Under the pieces are notes generated by a model, which ran no database searches, was not told where the DNA came from, and was given only the letters and a program-made list of their open reading frames with translations. DNA of 64,000 nt from Azotobacter vinelandii CA (GTDB lineage: Bacteria; Pseudomonadota; Gammaproteobacteria; Pseudomonadales; Pseudomonadaceae), in the NCBI RefSeq assembly GCF_000380335.1, contig NC_021149.1, positions 5,012,501-5,076,500 on the forward strand, given 5' to 3'. This document shows, piece by piece, positions 1-8,451 of this stretch. A program made the position numbers and the translations under genes. How positions within the stretch are numbered: position 1 is the first letter of the stretch; each line of letters opens with the position of its first letter.

Positions 1-233
1 AGCTGGACTTCCCGCTGTCGCCGCTGCTGCTCGGCTTCATCCTCGGCGGCCACATGGAGCAGAACCTGCGCCGCGCCCTGTCGATCTCCAGCGGCGAACT
101 GGACATCCTCTGGTCCAGCGGTATCGCCCAGGGTACCTGGGCGCTGGTCGCGCTGATGCTGGCCCTGCCGCTGCTGCGCATCTGGCGCCGCCGCGCCGCC
201 CGCCGGGCCGCAGCGGCCGCCCTGGCGGAATGA
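1..233 (+). CDS. TctA-family permease, C-terminal end (partial)
   Basis: Open reading frame entering from the left edge, read from base 3 to the TGA at 231-233 (76 codons visible). The translation includes LLLGFILGGHMEQNLRRAL, followed by a hydrophobic segment and a basic Arg/Ala-rich tail. This matches the C-terminal end of the large membrane subunit (TctA) of tripartite tricarboxylate transporters, where a Gly-rich helix is followed by an L.R.L.iS.G.. stretch. The next gene on the same strand is a TctC-type binding protein, which supports the assignment. Only the last membrane segments are visible, so substrate cannot be judged. Confidence is moderate because most of the protein lies outside the window. 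Confidence 0.72.
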   Translation, partial: LDFPLSPLLLGFILGGHMEQNLRRALSISSGELDILWSSGIAQGTWALVALMLALPLLRIWRRRAARRAAAAALAE

Positions 234-253
234 GCGGCCGCGCGGCTTTCCCC

Positions 254-393
254 CGCTCTCCCCGGAGAGAGGACCGGGGAGAGAGGACACGAGGCCGAGC
301 GCCCTCTCCCCCGGCCGCCCTCCCACAAGCGGGCGAGGGGAGAAGAGCGCGCCGCCCGCACGGCTTCACCCCCTCTCTCCCTGGGGAGAGGGG
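254..393. repeat. GC-rich inverted repeats between tctA and tctC-like genes
   Basis: The 247-base gap holds several short palindromic blocks built on CCCCTCTCCC / GGGGAGAGGGG (for example 369-393 and 299-343). The same words recur at 2688-2714 and 52027-52054. They look like a dispersed intergenic repeat family, possibly acting as terminators. No gene is seen here. Confidence 0.5.
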
Positions 394-480
394 ACACGAG
401 GCCGCCCGCCCCGTATCCTGTGCCCTTCGGCCTCCAGCCGGCCGAGCGCCCGCCCATGCACCGCAGTAGAGGAGATATCC

Positions 481-1458
481 ATGGGCCCATCGATCCGTCG
501 CGCCCTGCTGGCGGCCGCCGCGCTGCTGCTGTGCAGCGCCCGGGCCGCCGAACCGCACGCCGCGGAATGCATAGTCCCGGCGGCCAGCGGCGGCGGCTTC
601 GACCTGGTCTGCAAGCTGGCGCGCGAGGCGCTGCAGGAGGCCGGCCTGACCCGCCGGCCGCTGCGCCTCGCCTACATGCCGGGCGGGGTCGGCGCGGTGG
701 CCTACAACACCATCGCCGCGCAGCGGCCGGCCGAGCCCGACACCCTGGTCACCTTCTCCAGCGGTTCGCTGCTGAACATCGCCCTGGGCAAGTTCGGCCG
801 CTTCGACGAGAGCGCGGTGCGCTGGCTGGCGGTGATCGGCACCAGCTACGGCGCCCTGGCGGTACGCGCCGACTCGCCCTACAAGACCCTGGACGATCTG
901 CTCGCGGCGCTCAGGAAGGACCCCGACTCGGTGGTGATCGGCGCCTCCGGTACCGTCGGCAGCCAGGACTGGATGCAACTCGCCCTGCTCGCCCGGCTGG
1001 CCGGCATCGATCCGCGCGAGCTGCACCACGTCGCCCTGGAGGGCGGCGGGGAAATCTCCACGGCGCTGGTCGCCGGCCACGTGCAGGTGGGCAGTACCGA
1101 CATCTCCGACTCCATGCCGCACCTGAACGGCGGCGCCATCCGCCTGCTGGTGGTGTTCGCCGAACGGCGCCTGGACGAGCCGGGGATGGCCGCCATCCCG
1201 ACCGCCCGCGAGCTGGGCTACGACGTGGTCTGGCCGGTGCTGCGCGGTCTCTACATGGGGCCCGGGGTGAGCGACGCCGACTACCGGCGCTGGAAGGACG
1301 CCTTCGACCGCCTGCTCGCCTCCGAGGACTTCGCCCGCCTGCGCGACCGCTACGAGTTGTTCCCCTATGCCCTGACCGGCGAAGCCCTGGAGGCGCATGT
1401 CAGGCAGCAGGTCGCCCGCTATCGGGAAATGGCCCGGGACTTCGGCCTGATCCGCTGA
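481..1458 (+). CDS. TctC/Bug-type periplasmic substrate-binding protein
   Basis: 325 residues, close to the usual length of the Bug/TctC family. The first ~23 residues (MGPSIRRALLAAAALLLCSA then RAAE) form a signal peptide: basic start, Leu/Ala core, Ala-x-Ala-like cleavage site. The mature protein begins with a beta strand ending in SGGGFD (residues ~38-43), the family's dicarboxylate-binding loop, and later has PGGVGAVAYN. An AGGAGA-type ribosome site (TAGAGGAGATATCC) precedes the ATG. The protein would bind a carboxylate in the periplasm and deliver it to the TctA/TctB permease, whose TctA end lies just upstream. The ligand is unknown; citrate or another tri/dicarboxylate is plausible given the citrate-type transporter further along. 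Confidence 0.82.
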   Translation: MGPSIRRALLAAAALLLCSARAAEPHAAECIVPAASGGGFDLVCKLAREALQEAGLTRRPLRLAYMPGGVGAVAYNTIAAQRPAEPDTLVTFSSGSLLNIALGKFGRFDESAVRWLAVIGTSYGALAVRADSPYKTLDDLLAALRKDPDSVVIGASGTVGSQDWMQLALLARLAGIDPRELHHVALEGGGEISTALVAGHVQVGSTDISDSMPHLNGGAIRLLVVFAERRLDEPGMAAIPTARELGYDVVWPVLRGLYMGPGVSDADYRRWKDAFDRLLASEDFARLRDRYELFPYALTGEALEAHVRQQVARYREMARDFGLIR

Positions 1459-1564
1459 GCCGGCCGCCGCTGCCCGCCGCCCGCGTAGCCGCCCGACATC
1501 TCCACCCCGCGACCCAGCGCCGCCCCGGGCAGCGCGCGCCGTCGCTCCTGCACGAGGACCTACC

Positions 1565-2659
1565 GTGACCTTCGGCGTTCCCCCCTCCCTCGCGAACCTG
1601 GCGGCCCGCTGCCGCCCCTGGATCTTCACTCCGCTGGCCGGCGCCCTCGGCGGCTGGCTCGCCCAGTCGCTCGGCTGGCCGCTGCCCTGGATGATCGGTT
1701 CGCTGCTCGGCGTCGCGGCGCTGCGCTGTCTCGGCTGTCCGAGCGGCGCCGTGCCGCACGGCGTCAAGGCCGGCCAGTGGATTCTCGGCATCGGCATCGG
1801 CCTGCACTTCAACCGGGCGGTGCTGGAACAGATCCTCGCCCACCTCGGCCTGGTGCTGCTCGGCACCCTGCTGACCCTGCTCGCCAGCATCTTCGGCATC
1901 CTCCTGCACCGCCGCTACGGCGAGAGCTTCGCCACCGCCTACTTCGCCAGCATGCCCGGCGGCGCCAACGAGATGGTCAACCTGGGCGGCCGGCACGGCG
2001 CCGTCCTGCAGAACGTGGCCGCCGCACAGAGCCTGCGCATGTTCGTGGTGCTGCTCGGCATCCCCGCCACCTATGCCTGGCTGTTCGCCGACGGGCAGGC
2101 CGCCGACATCGTCCATCCCGGCCCCGACGCCGCCTGGCTGGTCCCGCTGTTCGCCCTCGGCGGCCTGCTCGCCCTGCTCTTCCAGCGCCGCAACTTTCCC
2201 AATGCCTGGCAGCTCGGCGCCCTGCTGGTCAGCGGCCTGTGCAGCATCGCCTTCGACCTGCACATCGGTCTGCCGGACGGTGCCGGCGCGTTCGGCCAGT
2301 GGCTGGTCGGCAGCACCCTGGGCTGCCACTTCGACCGCGCCTTCTTCCGCCGCGCCCCGGCCTTCCTGCTGCGCACCCTGCTGACGACGCTGGCGGCGAT
2401 CCTTATCGCCCTGCCCATCGCCCTGGCCATGAGCTGGGCTTCGGGCCTGGACGCGCGCGCCCTGCTGCTCGGCATGGTGCCTGGCGGCATCGCCGAGATG
2501 AGCCTCACCGCCGAGGCGCTGCACCTGCTGGTGCCGCTGGTCACCGCGATGCAGGTGCTGCGCCTGCTGCTGGTGCTGTTCCTGGCGGCGCCGGTGTTCC
2601 GCCTGTGCAGCGAGCGGCTGGGGATCGGCAAGGACGGGGAGCTGGCGGCGCGGGAGTGA
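1565..2659 (+). CDS. AbrB-family membrane permease (PF05145 type)
   Basis: 364 residues starting at a GTG preceded by GAGGA. The protein is almost entirely hydrophobic, with about ten predicted membrane helices arranged as two similar halves. Each half contains a helix with PWMIGSLLG or a related turn, and a loop of the MPGG.NEMV / VPGGIAEMSL type (near residues 130 and 305). This duplicated topology and the PGG.(N/A)EM loops are typical of the AbrB membrane family (once labelled ammonia monooxygenase-like), which is unrelated to the AbrB transcription factor. It follows the TctC-like gene by about 100 bases on the same strand, so a shared transport function is plausible. The substrate is not known for the family. 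Confidence 0.78.
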   Translation: MTFGVPPSLANLAARCRPWIFTPLAGALGGWLAQSLGWPLPWMIGSLLGVAALRCLGCPSGAVPHGVKAGQWILGIGIGLHFNRAVLEQILAHLGLVLLGTLLTLLASIFGILLHRRYGESFATAYFASMPGGANEMVNLGGRHGAVLQNVAAAQSLRMFVVLLGIPATYAWLFADGQAADIVHPGPDAAWLVPLFALGGLLALLFQRRNFPNAWQLGALLVSGLCSIAFDLHIGLPDGAGAFGQWLVGSTLGCHFDRAFFRRAPAFLLRTLLTTLAAILIALPIALAMSWASGLDARALLLGMVPGGIAEMSLTAEALHLLVPLVTAMQVLRLLLVLFLAAPVFRLCSERLGIGKDGELAARE

Positions 2660-2687
2660 GGCCGGCGAGCCATTCCCTCTCTCCCGG

Positions 2688-2714
2688 CCCCTCTCCCGCC
2701 AAGCGGGAGAGGGG
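2688..2714. terminator. Inverted repeat between AbrB-family gene and liuE
   Basis: CCCCTCTCCCGC and GCGGGAGAGGGG form a near-perfect 12-bp stem around a three-base loop, in the gap between two convergent genes. It belongs to the same repeat family as 254-393 and 52027-52054. It could act as a bidirectional terminator, but there is no clear T-run. Confidence 0.5.
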
Positions 2715-2732
2715 CGATAGAGGATCGGGTGG

Positions 2733-3635
2733 CTACGAGGCGCCGCGCCGCGCCCGGGCCACCCGCGAGCCGTTGTCCCGGCCGAGCACGGCGCAGATGC
2801 GCTCGCCGGCGGCGATCAGCCGGTCGAGGTCGATGCCGGTATGGATGCCCAGGCCGTTCAGCAGATACAGCAGGTCCTCGCTGGCCAGGTTGCCGCTGGC
2901 GCCCCTGGCGTAGGGGCAGCCGCCGAGGCCGGCGACCGCGGCGTCGAACACCGCGATGCCCTCCAGGAGGCTCGCATACACATTCGCCAGCGCCTGTCCG
3001 TAGGTGTCATGGAAGTGCCCGGCCAGCCGCTCGCGCGGGATGTAGCGGGCGACCACCTCGAACAGCGCGCGGGCCTTGCCGGCGGTGCCGGTGCCGATGG
3101 TGTCGCCGAGGGATATCTCGTGGCAGCCCATGGCGAACAGCTCGCGGGCCACGTCGGCGACCTGTCGCGGCGCCACCTCGCCCTCGTAGGGGCAGCCGAG
3201 CACGCAGGAAACATAGCCGCGTACCCGGACGCCGTGCGCACGGGCGGCGTCCAGCACCGGCACGAAGCGCGCCAGGCTCTCGGCGATCGAGCAGTCGATG
3301 TTCTTCTGCGAAAAGCTCTCGGAGGCGGCGGCGAACACCGCCACCTCCTCGACGCCGGCCTCCAGCGCGGCCTCGAAGCCCTTGAGGTTGGGCGTCAGCG
3401 CAGCGTAGACCACGCCGGGTTTGCGGCGGATGCCGGCGAACACCTCGGCGCTGTCGGCCATCTGCGGCACCCACTTGGGCGAGACGAAGCTGCCGGCCTC
3501 GATGTATTCCAGGCCGGCGGCGCTCAGGTCGTCGACCAGGCGCACCTTGTCGGCCAGGCCGAGCGGCCGTTTCTCGTTCTGCAGGCCGTCGCGCGGGCCG
3601 ACTTCGACCAGGCGGACGTGGCGGGGCAATGTCAT
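2733..3635 (-). CDS. liuE: Hydroxymethylglutaryl-CoA lyase
   Basis: 300 residues from the ATG at 3635 (CAGAGG upstream); an upstream in-frame ATG at 3731 would add repeat-derived sequence. The enzyme cleaves HMG-CoA to acetyl-CoA and acetoacetate, the last step of leucine/isovalerate breakdown. VGPRDGLQNE near residues 12-21 is the metal/substrate motif at the start of the TIM barrel. GDTIGTG lies in the middle. The catalytic-Cys loop VAGLGGCPYARG is near residue 235. It is the last gene of liuRABCDE, separated from liuD by ~190 bases of palindromic repeats. The length matches bacterial HMG-CoA lyases and the call is firm. Confidence 0.93.
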   Translation of the reverse strand: MTLPRHVRLVEVGPRDGLQNEKRPLGLADKVRLVDDLSAAGLEYIEAGSFVSPKWVPQMADSAEVFAGIRRKPGVVYAALTPNLKGFEAALEAGVEEVAVFAAASESFSQKNIDCSIAESLARFVPVLDAARAHGVRVRGYVSCVLGCPYEGEVAPRQVADVARELFAMGCHEISLGDTIGTGTAGKARALFEVVARYIPRERLAGHFHDTYGQALANVYASLLEGIAVFDAAVAGLGGCPYARGASGNLASEDLLYLLNGLGIHTGIDLDRLIAAGERICAVLGRDNGSRVARARRGAS

Positions 3636-3653
3636 GGCATGGCCTCTGTGCGG

Positions 3654-3792
3654 GGTGAAAAACGGCCGCCGGCCTTTTCCACCGAAATATCGAAAAGGGT
3701 GAAAGATCGCTACACGGATTTTCCACCCCACCAGTCATCCAGCTCCGGTCCGGCAGTGCGCCGGTGGGCAATCGCTGCGCGAGTTGCCCACC
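3654..3792. repeat. Two palindromic repeats between liuD and liuE
   Basis: The gap holds two different inverted repeats. At 3654-3683 GGTGAAAAACGGCC pairs with GGCCTTTTCCACC. At 3763-3792 GGTGGGCAA pairs with TTGCCCACC around CGCTGCGC-like sequence. The first type recurs at 8356-8385 and 8411-8440. These are REP-like dispersed palindromes; they may limit read-through from liuD into liuE. Confidence 0.6.
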
Positions 3793-3822
3793 CTACCAAG
3801 GCCGGCGAACGCCCGCCCAGCC

Positions 3823-5799
3823 TCAGGCTTCCTCCAGCTCCACCAGCGTCGCGCCCTCGCCGACCAGTTCACCCTCGCGACAGTACAGGCCCTTGACCAC
3901 GCCGGCCCGCGGCGCGCGGATGCTGTGCTCCATCTTCATCGCCTCCAGCACCACCAGCGGCGCGCCGGCCTCGACCTTCTGGCCGGCCGCCACCAGCACG
4001 CGGACGATGCTGCCGTTCATCGGCGCGCTCAGGCCGCCGTGGTGGGCATGCCCGGCTTCGATCTCGGCGAACGGGTCGACGCGGCCGATGGCGTGCAGTT
4101 CGCCGTCCCATTCCAGGTACAGGCTGTCGCCCCGGCGGATGGCGCGCAGACGCTGCCGTACCCTGGGAGCGGATTCGTCCACGAAACCACCGTCGCGAAT
4201 GAATCCGCTCCCACAGGAAAGCCATTCGCCCCGCAGCTCGATATCGTCGCCGGCGCGCGCCCAGCGCTCGACACCCTGGCAGCTCAGATGCAGGTCGATC
4301 TGCGCCGGCAACCCGGCGCGCCAGCCGTCGCCGGCACTCCAGGGCGACTGCGGGTCGTCTTCGCGCCGGCGCGCCGTCTCGCTGCGCACCCAGGCGCTGG
4401 CGGCCAGGCGCCAGAAGGCGTCCGGCAGTTCCCGACGCGGCGGCAGCAAGGCTTCCCGGTGGCGGGCGATGAAGCCGGTGTCCAGCTCGGCGCCGGCGAA
4501 GGCCGGATGGGCGAGCAGGCGGCGCAGGAAGGCCAGGTTGGTCCTGACGCCGCCGACCGCGGTTTCCGCGAGCATGGCCAGCAGGCGCTGGCGCGCTTCC
4601 TCGCGGCTCTCGCCCCAGGCGATCAGCTTGGCCAGCAGGGGGTCGTAGAACGGCGACACCGCATCGCCCTCGGCCACCCCGCTGTCGACCCGCCGTCCCG
4701 GCCCGGCGGCCGGCTCGCGATACAGCCGCAGGGGGCCGCTGGCCGGCAGGAAGTCGTGCTCCGGGTCTTCCGCGTAGAGGCGCACCTCGATGGCATGGCC
4801 GCGCAGCGGCACCTCATGCTGGCCGATCGGCAGCGGTTCGCCGCGGGCCACGCGGATCTGCCAGGCGACCAGGTCGAGGCCGGTGATCGCCTCGGTGACC
4901 GGGTGCTCGACCTGCAGGCGGGTGTTCATCTCCATGAAGAAGAACTCGCCGCGCGCATCCAGCAAAAACTCCACGGTGCCGGCGCCGACGTAGCCGATGG
5001 CCTGCGCCGCCCTCACCGCCGCCTCGCCCATGGCCCGGCGCAGCGCCGGCGACAGGCCGGGCGCCGGCGCTTCCTCGACCACCTTCTGGTGGCGGCGCTG
5101 GATCGAGCAGTCGCGCTCGTTGAGGTACAGGCAGTTGCCGTGGCGGTCGGCGAACACCTGGATCTCCACGTGGCGCGGCTTCTCCAGGTATTTCTCGACC
5201 AGCATGCGCGCGTCGCCGAAGGCGGCCTGGGCTTCGCGCCGGGCGGAGTCCAGGGCCTCGGCCAGTCCGGCCTCGCGCTCGACCACCTTCATGCCCTTGC
5301 CGCCGCCGCCGGCGACGGCCTTGAGCAGCACCGGGTAGCCGATGGCTTCGGCGGCGGCGCGGAAGGTCTCGAAATCCTGCGCCGCGCCGTGGTAGCCGGG
5401 CACCAGCGGCACGCCGGCCGCCTCCATCAGCGCCTTGGCGGCGGACTTGCTGCCCATCGCCTCGATGGCCGTGGCCGGCGGGCCGAGGAAGATCAGCCCG
5501 GCGGCCTCGCAGGCACGGGCGAAACCGGCGTTCTCGGAGAGAAAGCCATAGCCGGGGTGGATGGCCTGCGCGCCGCTGGCCCGGGCGGCGGCGATCAGCC
5601 TGTCCGCCAGCAGGTAGCTTTCCGCCGGCTTGGCGCCGCCGAGGTCGACGGCGACGTCCGCCTCGCGCACATGCCGGGCGTGGCGGTCGATGGCGCTGTG
5701 CACGGCCACGCTGCGGATGCCCAGGGCCCTGGCGGTGCGCATCACCCGGCAGGCGATCTCGCCGCGATTGGCGATCAGCAGGGTATCGATCATGGTCAT
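3823..5799 (-). CDS. liuD: Methylcrotonyl-CoA carboxylase, biotin-carrying alpha subunit
   Basis: 658 residues from the ATG at 5799, which overlaps the liuC stop as ATGA; longer in-frame starts are antisense noise over liuC. The subunit carboxylates its biotin using ATP and bicarbonate, then the beta subunit (LiuB) transfers CO2 to 3-methylcrotonyl-CoA. Visible parts in order: LLIANRGEIA at the start, the ATP-grasp GGGGKGMK loop near residue 165, EMNTRLQVEHPVTE near 290, a middle BT-type domain, and the biotinyl motif LEAMKMEHS near 620. Oddity: residues ~528-546 are encoded by an in-frame REP-like palindrome (4163-4216), giving a short Gly/Ser/Asp-rich insertion in the linker region. The frame stays open, so the protein is probably functional. 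Confidence 0.94.
   Translation of the reverse strand: MTMIDTLLIANRGEIACRVMRTARALGIRSVAVHSAIDRHARHVREADVAVDLGGAKPAESYLLADRLIAAARASGAQAIHPGYGFLSENAGFARACEAAGLIFLGPPATAIEAMGSKSAAKALMEAAGVPLVPGYHGAAQDFETFRAAAEAIGYPVLLKAVAGGGGKGMKVVEREAGLAEALDSARREAQAAFGDARMLVEKYLEKPRHVEIQVFADRHGNCLYLNERDCSIQRRHQKVVEEAPAPGLSPALRRAMGEAAVRAAQAIGYVGAGTVEFLLDARGEFFFMEMNTRLQVEHPVTEAITGLDLVAWQIRVARGEPLPIGQHEVPLRGHAIEVRLYAEDPEHDFLPASGPLRLYREPAAGPGRRVDSGVAEGDAVSPFYDPLLAKLIAWGESREEARQRLLAMLAETAVGGVRTNLAFLRRLLAHPAFAGAELDTGFIARHREALLPPRRELPDAFWRLAASAWVRSETARRREDDPQSPWSAGDGWRAGLPAQIDLHLSCQGVERWARAGDDIELRGEWLSCGSGFIRDGGFVDESAPRVRQRLRAIRRGDSLYLEWDGELHAIGRVDPFAEIEAGHAHHGGLSAPMNGSIVRVLVAAGQKVEAGAPLVVLEAMKMEHSIRAPRAGVVKGLYCREGELVGEGATLVELEEA
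4163..4216. repeat. REP-type palindrome lying inside the liuD coding sequence
   Basis: GGGAGCGGATTC at 4165-4176 and its exact complement GAATCCGCTCCC at 4201-4212 flank a partly complementary centre (CGTCCACGA against TCGCGAAT). The consensus matches the extragenic repeat at 6627-6716 (GTAGGAGCGGATTCGTCCG). Here it lies within an open reading frame, adding residues such as GSGFIRDGGFVDESAP without a frameshift. Confidence 0.8.
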
Positions 5800-6590
5800 T
5801 GCTCCTGCCAGGCGGGTTGGCGTTTCTCCAGGAAGGCGCGCAGGCCCTCCTGGCCTTCCGGGCCGACCCGCAGGCGGGCGATGGCGCTCTCGGTGTAGCG
5901 GCGCAGGGCCGGGTTGAGCGCGCCGCTGCCGACCTCGCGCAGCAGGTCCTTGGTCGCCCTCATCGCCTGCGGGCCGTTGTGCAGCAGGGTGGCGATCCAC
6001 TGCTCCAGCGCCGCTTCCAGTCCGGCGGCCGGGTAGCATTCGGCGAGCAGGCCCAGCTCGCGCGCGCGCGCGCCGTCGAAGCGCTCGCCGCTCAGCGCGT
6101 AGCGGCGCGCGGCGCGTTCGCCGATGGCCTGCACGACGAAGGGGCCGATCACCGCCGGGGCGAGGCCGATGCGCACCTCGGACAGGCAGAACTGCGCATT
6201 ACTGGCGCCGATCGCCAGGTCGCAGCAGGCGATCAGCCCCAGCGCCCCGCCGAAGGCCGCGCCCTGCACCACGGCCAGGCTCGGCAGCTTGAGGTGGTAG
6301 AGGTTGTACATCAGTTCGGCCAGGGTCTGGGCGTCGGCCAGGTTGGCGTCGTAGTCGAGGCCGGCGGCCTCGCGCATCCAGACCAGGTCGGCGCCGGCGG
6401 AAAAGTGCCGGCCGCGCCCGCGCAGGAGCAGAAAGCGCAGTTCGCGGCGATCCTTCACCATATCGAGGGCGAGGATCAGTTCGCGGATCATTTCGGCATC
6501 GAAGGCGTTGTTCCTGTCCGCGCGGTCGAGCCAGAGGGTGGCGAAGCCGCGCGGGTCGAAGTCGAGTTGTACGGTGGTGAAGTCGGTCAT
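5796..6590 (-). CDS. liuC: Methylglutaconyl-CoA hydratase (crotonase family)
   Basis: 264 residues from the ATG at 6590; a GTG at 6602 is an alternative start. Crotonase-fold enzyme hydrating 3-methylglutaconyl-CoA to HMG-CoA. The oxyanion-hole segments are visible: LLRGRGRHFSAGADLVWM near residues 60-75, and QGAAFGGALGLIACCDLAIG near 105-125. The C-terminal part (E.W...LL..GP.A...K.LL) is typical of enoyl-CoA hydratases. Position between liuB and liuD, with a 4-base overlap into liuD, fits the Pseudomonas liu operon. Sequence alone does not separate methylglutaconyl-CoA from related hydratase activities; the operon does. Confidence 0.92.
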   Translation of the reverse strand: MTDFTTVQLDFDPRGFATLWLDRADRNNAFDAEMIRELILALDMVKDRRELRFLLLRGRGRHFSAGADLVWMREAAGLDYDANLADAQTLAELMYNLYHLKLPSLAVVQGAAFGGALGLIACCDLAIGASNAQFCLSEVRIGLAPAVIGPFVVQAIGERAARRYALSGERFDGARARELGLLAECYPAAGLEAALEQWIATLLHNGPQAMRATKDLLREVGSGALNPALRRYTESAIARLRVGPEGQEGLRAFLEKRQPAWQEQ

Positions 6591-6626
6591 GGCTGTTTGC
6601 ACTCACATGAGGCTGGCATCTTCGTC

Positions 6627-6716
6627 GTAGGAGCGGATTCGTCCGCGACCGACCAGCCCTGCCGGTCGTTGGATCGCCGCAGCGGATGCGCGGGTCGCGA
6701 ACGGATTCGCTCCTAC
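6627..6716. repeat. Inverted pair of REP elements between liuC and liuB
   Basis: GTAGGAGCGGATTCGTCCG (6627-6645) faces the complementary GGTCGCGAACGGATTCGC (6693-6710) followed by TCCTAC. The two REP units are about 45 bases apart in opposite orientation, a BIME-like arrangement. The right unit runs to 6716 and supplies the TAG stop codon of liuB (6713-6715). Confidence 0.8.
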
Positions 6717-8320
6717 ATGCGGAACACGCCGAAACGGGTCGGCTCGATCGGCGCGTTGAGCGCGGCGGACAGCGCCAGGGCCAGCACCTCGCGGGTCTGC
6801 GCCGGGTCGATCACGCCGTCGTCCCACAACCGGGCGCTGGAATAGAAGGCGTGCGCCTGGCGCTCGTAGCGCTCGACGATGGGCCGGCGGATCGCCTCGT
6901 CCTCCTCGGCGGAGAAGGGCTGGCCGGCGCGCTCGGCCTGTTCGCGCTTGACCTGCGCCAGCACGCCGGCGGCCTGCTGGGCGCCCATCACGCCGATCCG
7001 CGCGTTCGGCCACATCCACAGAAAGCGCGGATCGTAGGCGCGCCCGCACATGCCGTAGTTGCCGGCGCCGAAGCTGCCGCCGACGATCACGGTGAACTTC
7101 GGCACGCCGGCGCAGGCCACCGCGGTGACCAGCTTGGCGCCGTGCTTGGCGATGCCGCCGGCCTCGTACTTCTGGCCGACCATGAAGCCGGTGATGTTCT
7201 GCAAAAACAGCAGCGGGATGCCGCGCTGGCAGGCCAGCTCGATGAAGTGCGCGCCCTTCTGCGCCGCCTCCGAGAACAGGATGCCGTTGTTGCCGAGGAT
7301 GGCCAGCGGGTAGCCGTGCAGGTGGGCGAAGCCGCAGACCAGGGTCGGGCCGAACAGCGCCTTGAACTCGTCGAACTCGCTGTCGTCGACCAGCCGGGCG
7401 ATCGCCTCGCGCACCTCGAACGGCTGCCTGGGATCGCTCGGGATCGCCCCGTACAGTTCCTCGGCCGGGTAGCGCGGTGCCCGTGGGGCGCGGCCTTCCA
7501 GCCGGCCGAGCTTGCGCCAGTTGAGGTTGGCCACGCAGCGCCGGGCGATCGCCAGGGCGTGCTCGTCGCTCTCGGCGTAGTGGTCGGCCACCCCCGAGGT
7601 CCTGCAGTGCACGTCGGCGCCGCCCAGTTCCTCGGCGCTGACCACCTCGCCGGTGGCGGCCTTCACCAGCGGCGGGCCGGCGAGGAAGATGGTCGCCTGC
7701 TCGCGCACCATGATGGTCTCGTCGGACATCGCCGGCACGTAGGCGCCGCCGGCGGTGCAGGAGCCCATCACCACGGCGATCTGCGGGATGCCCTGGGCGC
7801 TCATGTTCGCCTGGTTGAAGAAGATCCGCCCGAAGTGCTCGCGGTCGGGGAACACCTCGTCCTGGCGCGGCAGGTTGGCGCCGCCGGAGTCCACCAGGTA
7901 GATGCACGGCAGGCGATTCTCGCGGGCGATGGCCTGGGCGCGCAGGTGCTTCTTCACCGTCAGCGGGTAGTAAGTGCCGCCCTTCACCGTGGCGTCGTTG
8001 GCGATGACCATGCACTCGACACCCTCGACGCGACCGATGCCGGCGATCAGCCCGGCGGCCGGCACCTCCTCGTCGTAGACCTCGAAGGCGGCCAGTTGGC
8101 CGATTTCGAGAAACGGCGAGCCGGGGTCGAGCAGATGGTCGATGCGCTGGCGCGGCAGCAGCTTGCCGCGCGCGGCGTGGCGCTGCTGGGCCTGGGCGCC
8201 GCCGCCCTCGCGGATGCGCCCGAGCAGGGCGCGCAATTGCTCGACCCGTTCGCGCATGGCCGCGTCGTTGGCGACGAACTCCGGCGAACGGGTATTGATC
8301 TGGGTGTGCAGGATGGCCAT
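6713..8320 (-). CDS. liuB: Methylcrotonyl-CoA carboxylase, beta (carboxyltransferase) subunit
   Basis: 535 residues from the ATG at 8320, with AGGGAGC upstream; the longer open frame upstream is repeat sequence. It transfers CO2 from biotin on LiuD to 3-methylcrotonyl-CoA. Family features seen: the N-terminal [20 protein letters not shown] segment near residues 58-77, [27 protein letters not shown], the Gly-rich [14 protein letters not shown] loop near residue 190, and the C-terminal domain with [16 protein letters not shown] and [15 protein letters not shown], the oxyanion-hole region. Length equals that of Pseudomonas LiuB. The TAG stop lies inside a REP unit. Confidence 0.95.
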   Translation of the reverse strand: MAILHTQINTRSPEFVANDAAMRERVEQLRALLGRIREGGGAQAQQRHAARGKLLPRQRIDHLLDPGSPFLEIGQLAAFEVYDEEVPAAGLIAGIGRVEGVECMVIANDATVKGGTYYPLTVKKHLRAQAIARENRLPCIYLVDSGGANLPRQDEVFPDREHFGRIFFNQANMSAQGIPQIAVVMGSCTAGGAYVPAMSDETIMVREQATIFLAGPPLVKAATGEVVSAEELGGADVHCRTSGVADHYAESDEHALAIARRCVANLNWRKLGRLEGRAPRAPRYPAEELYGAIPSDPRQPFEVREAIARLVDDSEFDEFKALFGPTLVCGFAHLHGYPLAILGNNGILFSEAAQKGAHFIELACQRGIPLLFLQNITGFMVGQKYEAGGIAKHGAKLVTAVACAGVPKFTVIVGGSFGAGNYGMCGRAYDPRFLWMWPNARIGVMGAQQAAGVLAQVKREQAERAGQPFSAEEDEAIRRPIVERYERQAHAFYSSARLWDDGVIDPAQTREVLALALSAALNAPIEPTRFGVFRM

Positions 8321-8355
8321 GGGGCTAGCTCCCTGATGCCGTTGGCGCTGGTCTC

Positions 8356-8440
8356 GGTGGAAAAGGCCTGCGGCCGTTTTCCACCCTACCGGAGCGACCG
8401 TGAGGCGTAGGGTGGAAAACCCGCGCAGCGGTTTTCCACC
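8356..8440. repeat. Two GGTGGAAAA palindromes between liuB and liuA
   Basis: 8356-8385 is GGTGGAAAAGGCC..GGCCGTTTTCCACC around TGC. 8411-8440 is GGTGGAAAAC..GTTTTCCACC around a GC-rich centre. The 130-base gap between liuB and liuA is mostly these two units. They match the repeat at 3654-3683, so this repeat family occurs twice in the same operon. Confidence 0.7.
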
Positions 8441-8451
8441 GGATGGATCGA

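Noticed and set aside
37..1899. 620-residue open frame on the minus strand over tctC and the AbrB-family gene
   Set aside because: Antisense to two well-supported genes, low-complexity Arg/Ala/Gly composition, no ribosome site; a product of high GC.
3784..5898. 704-residue plus-strand open frame over liuD
   Set aside because: Mirror of the liuD coding frame; no recognisable motif. The same applies to long opposite-strand frames over liuB, liuA, eno, pyk, gapN, iolC and the sugar porter.
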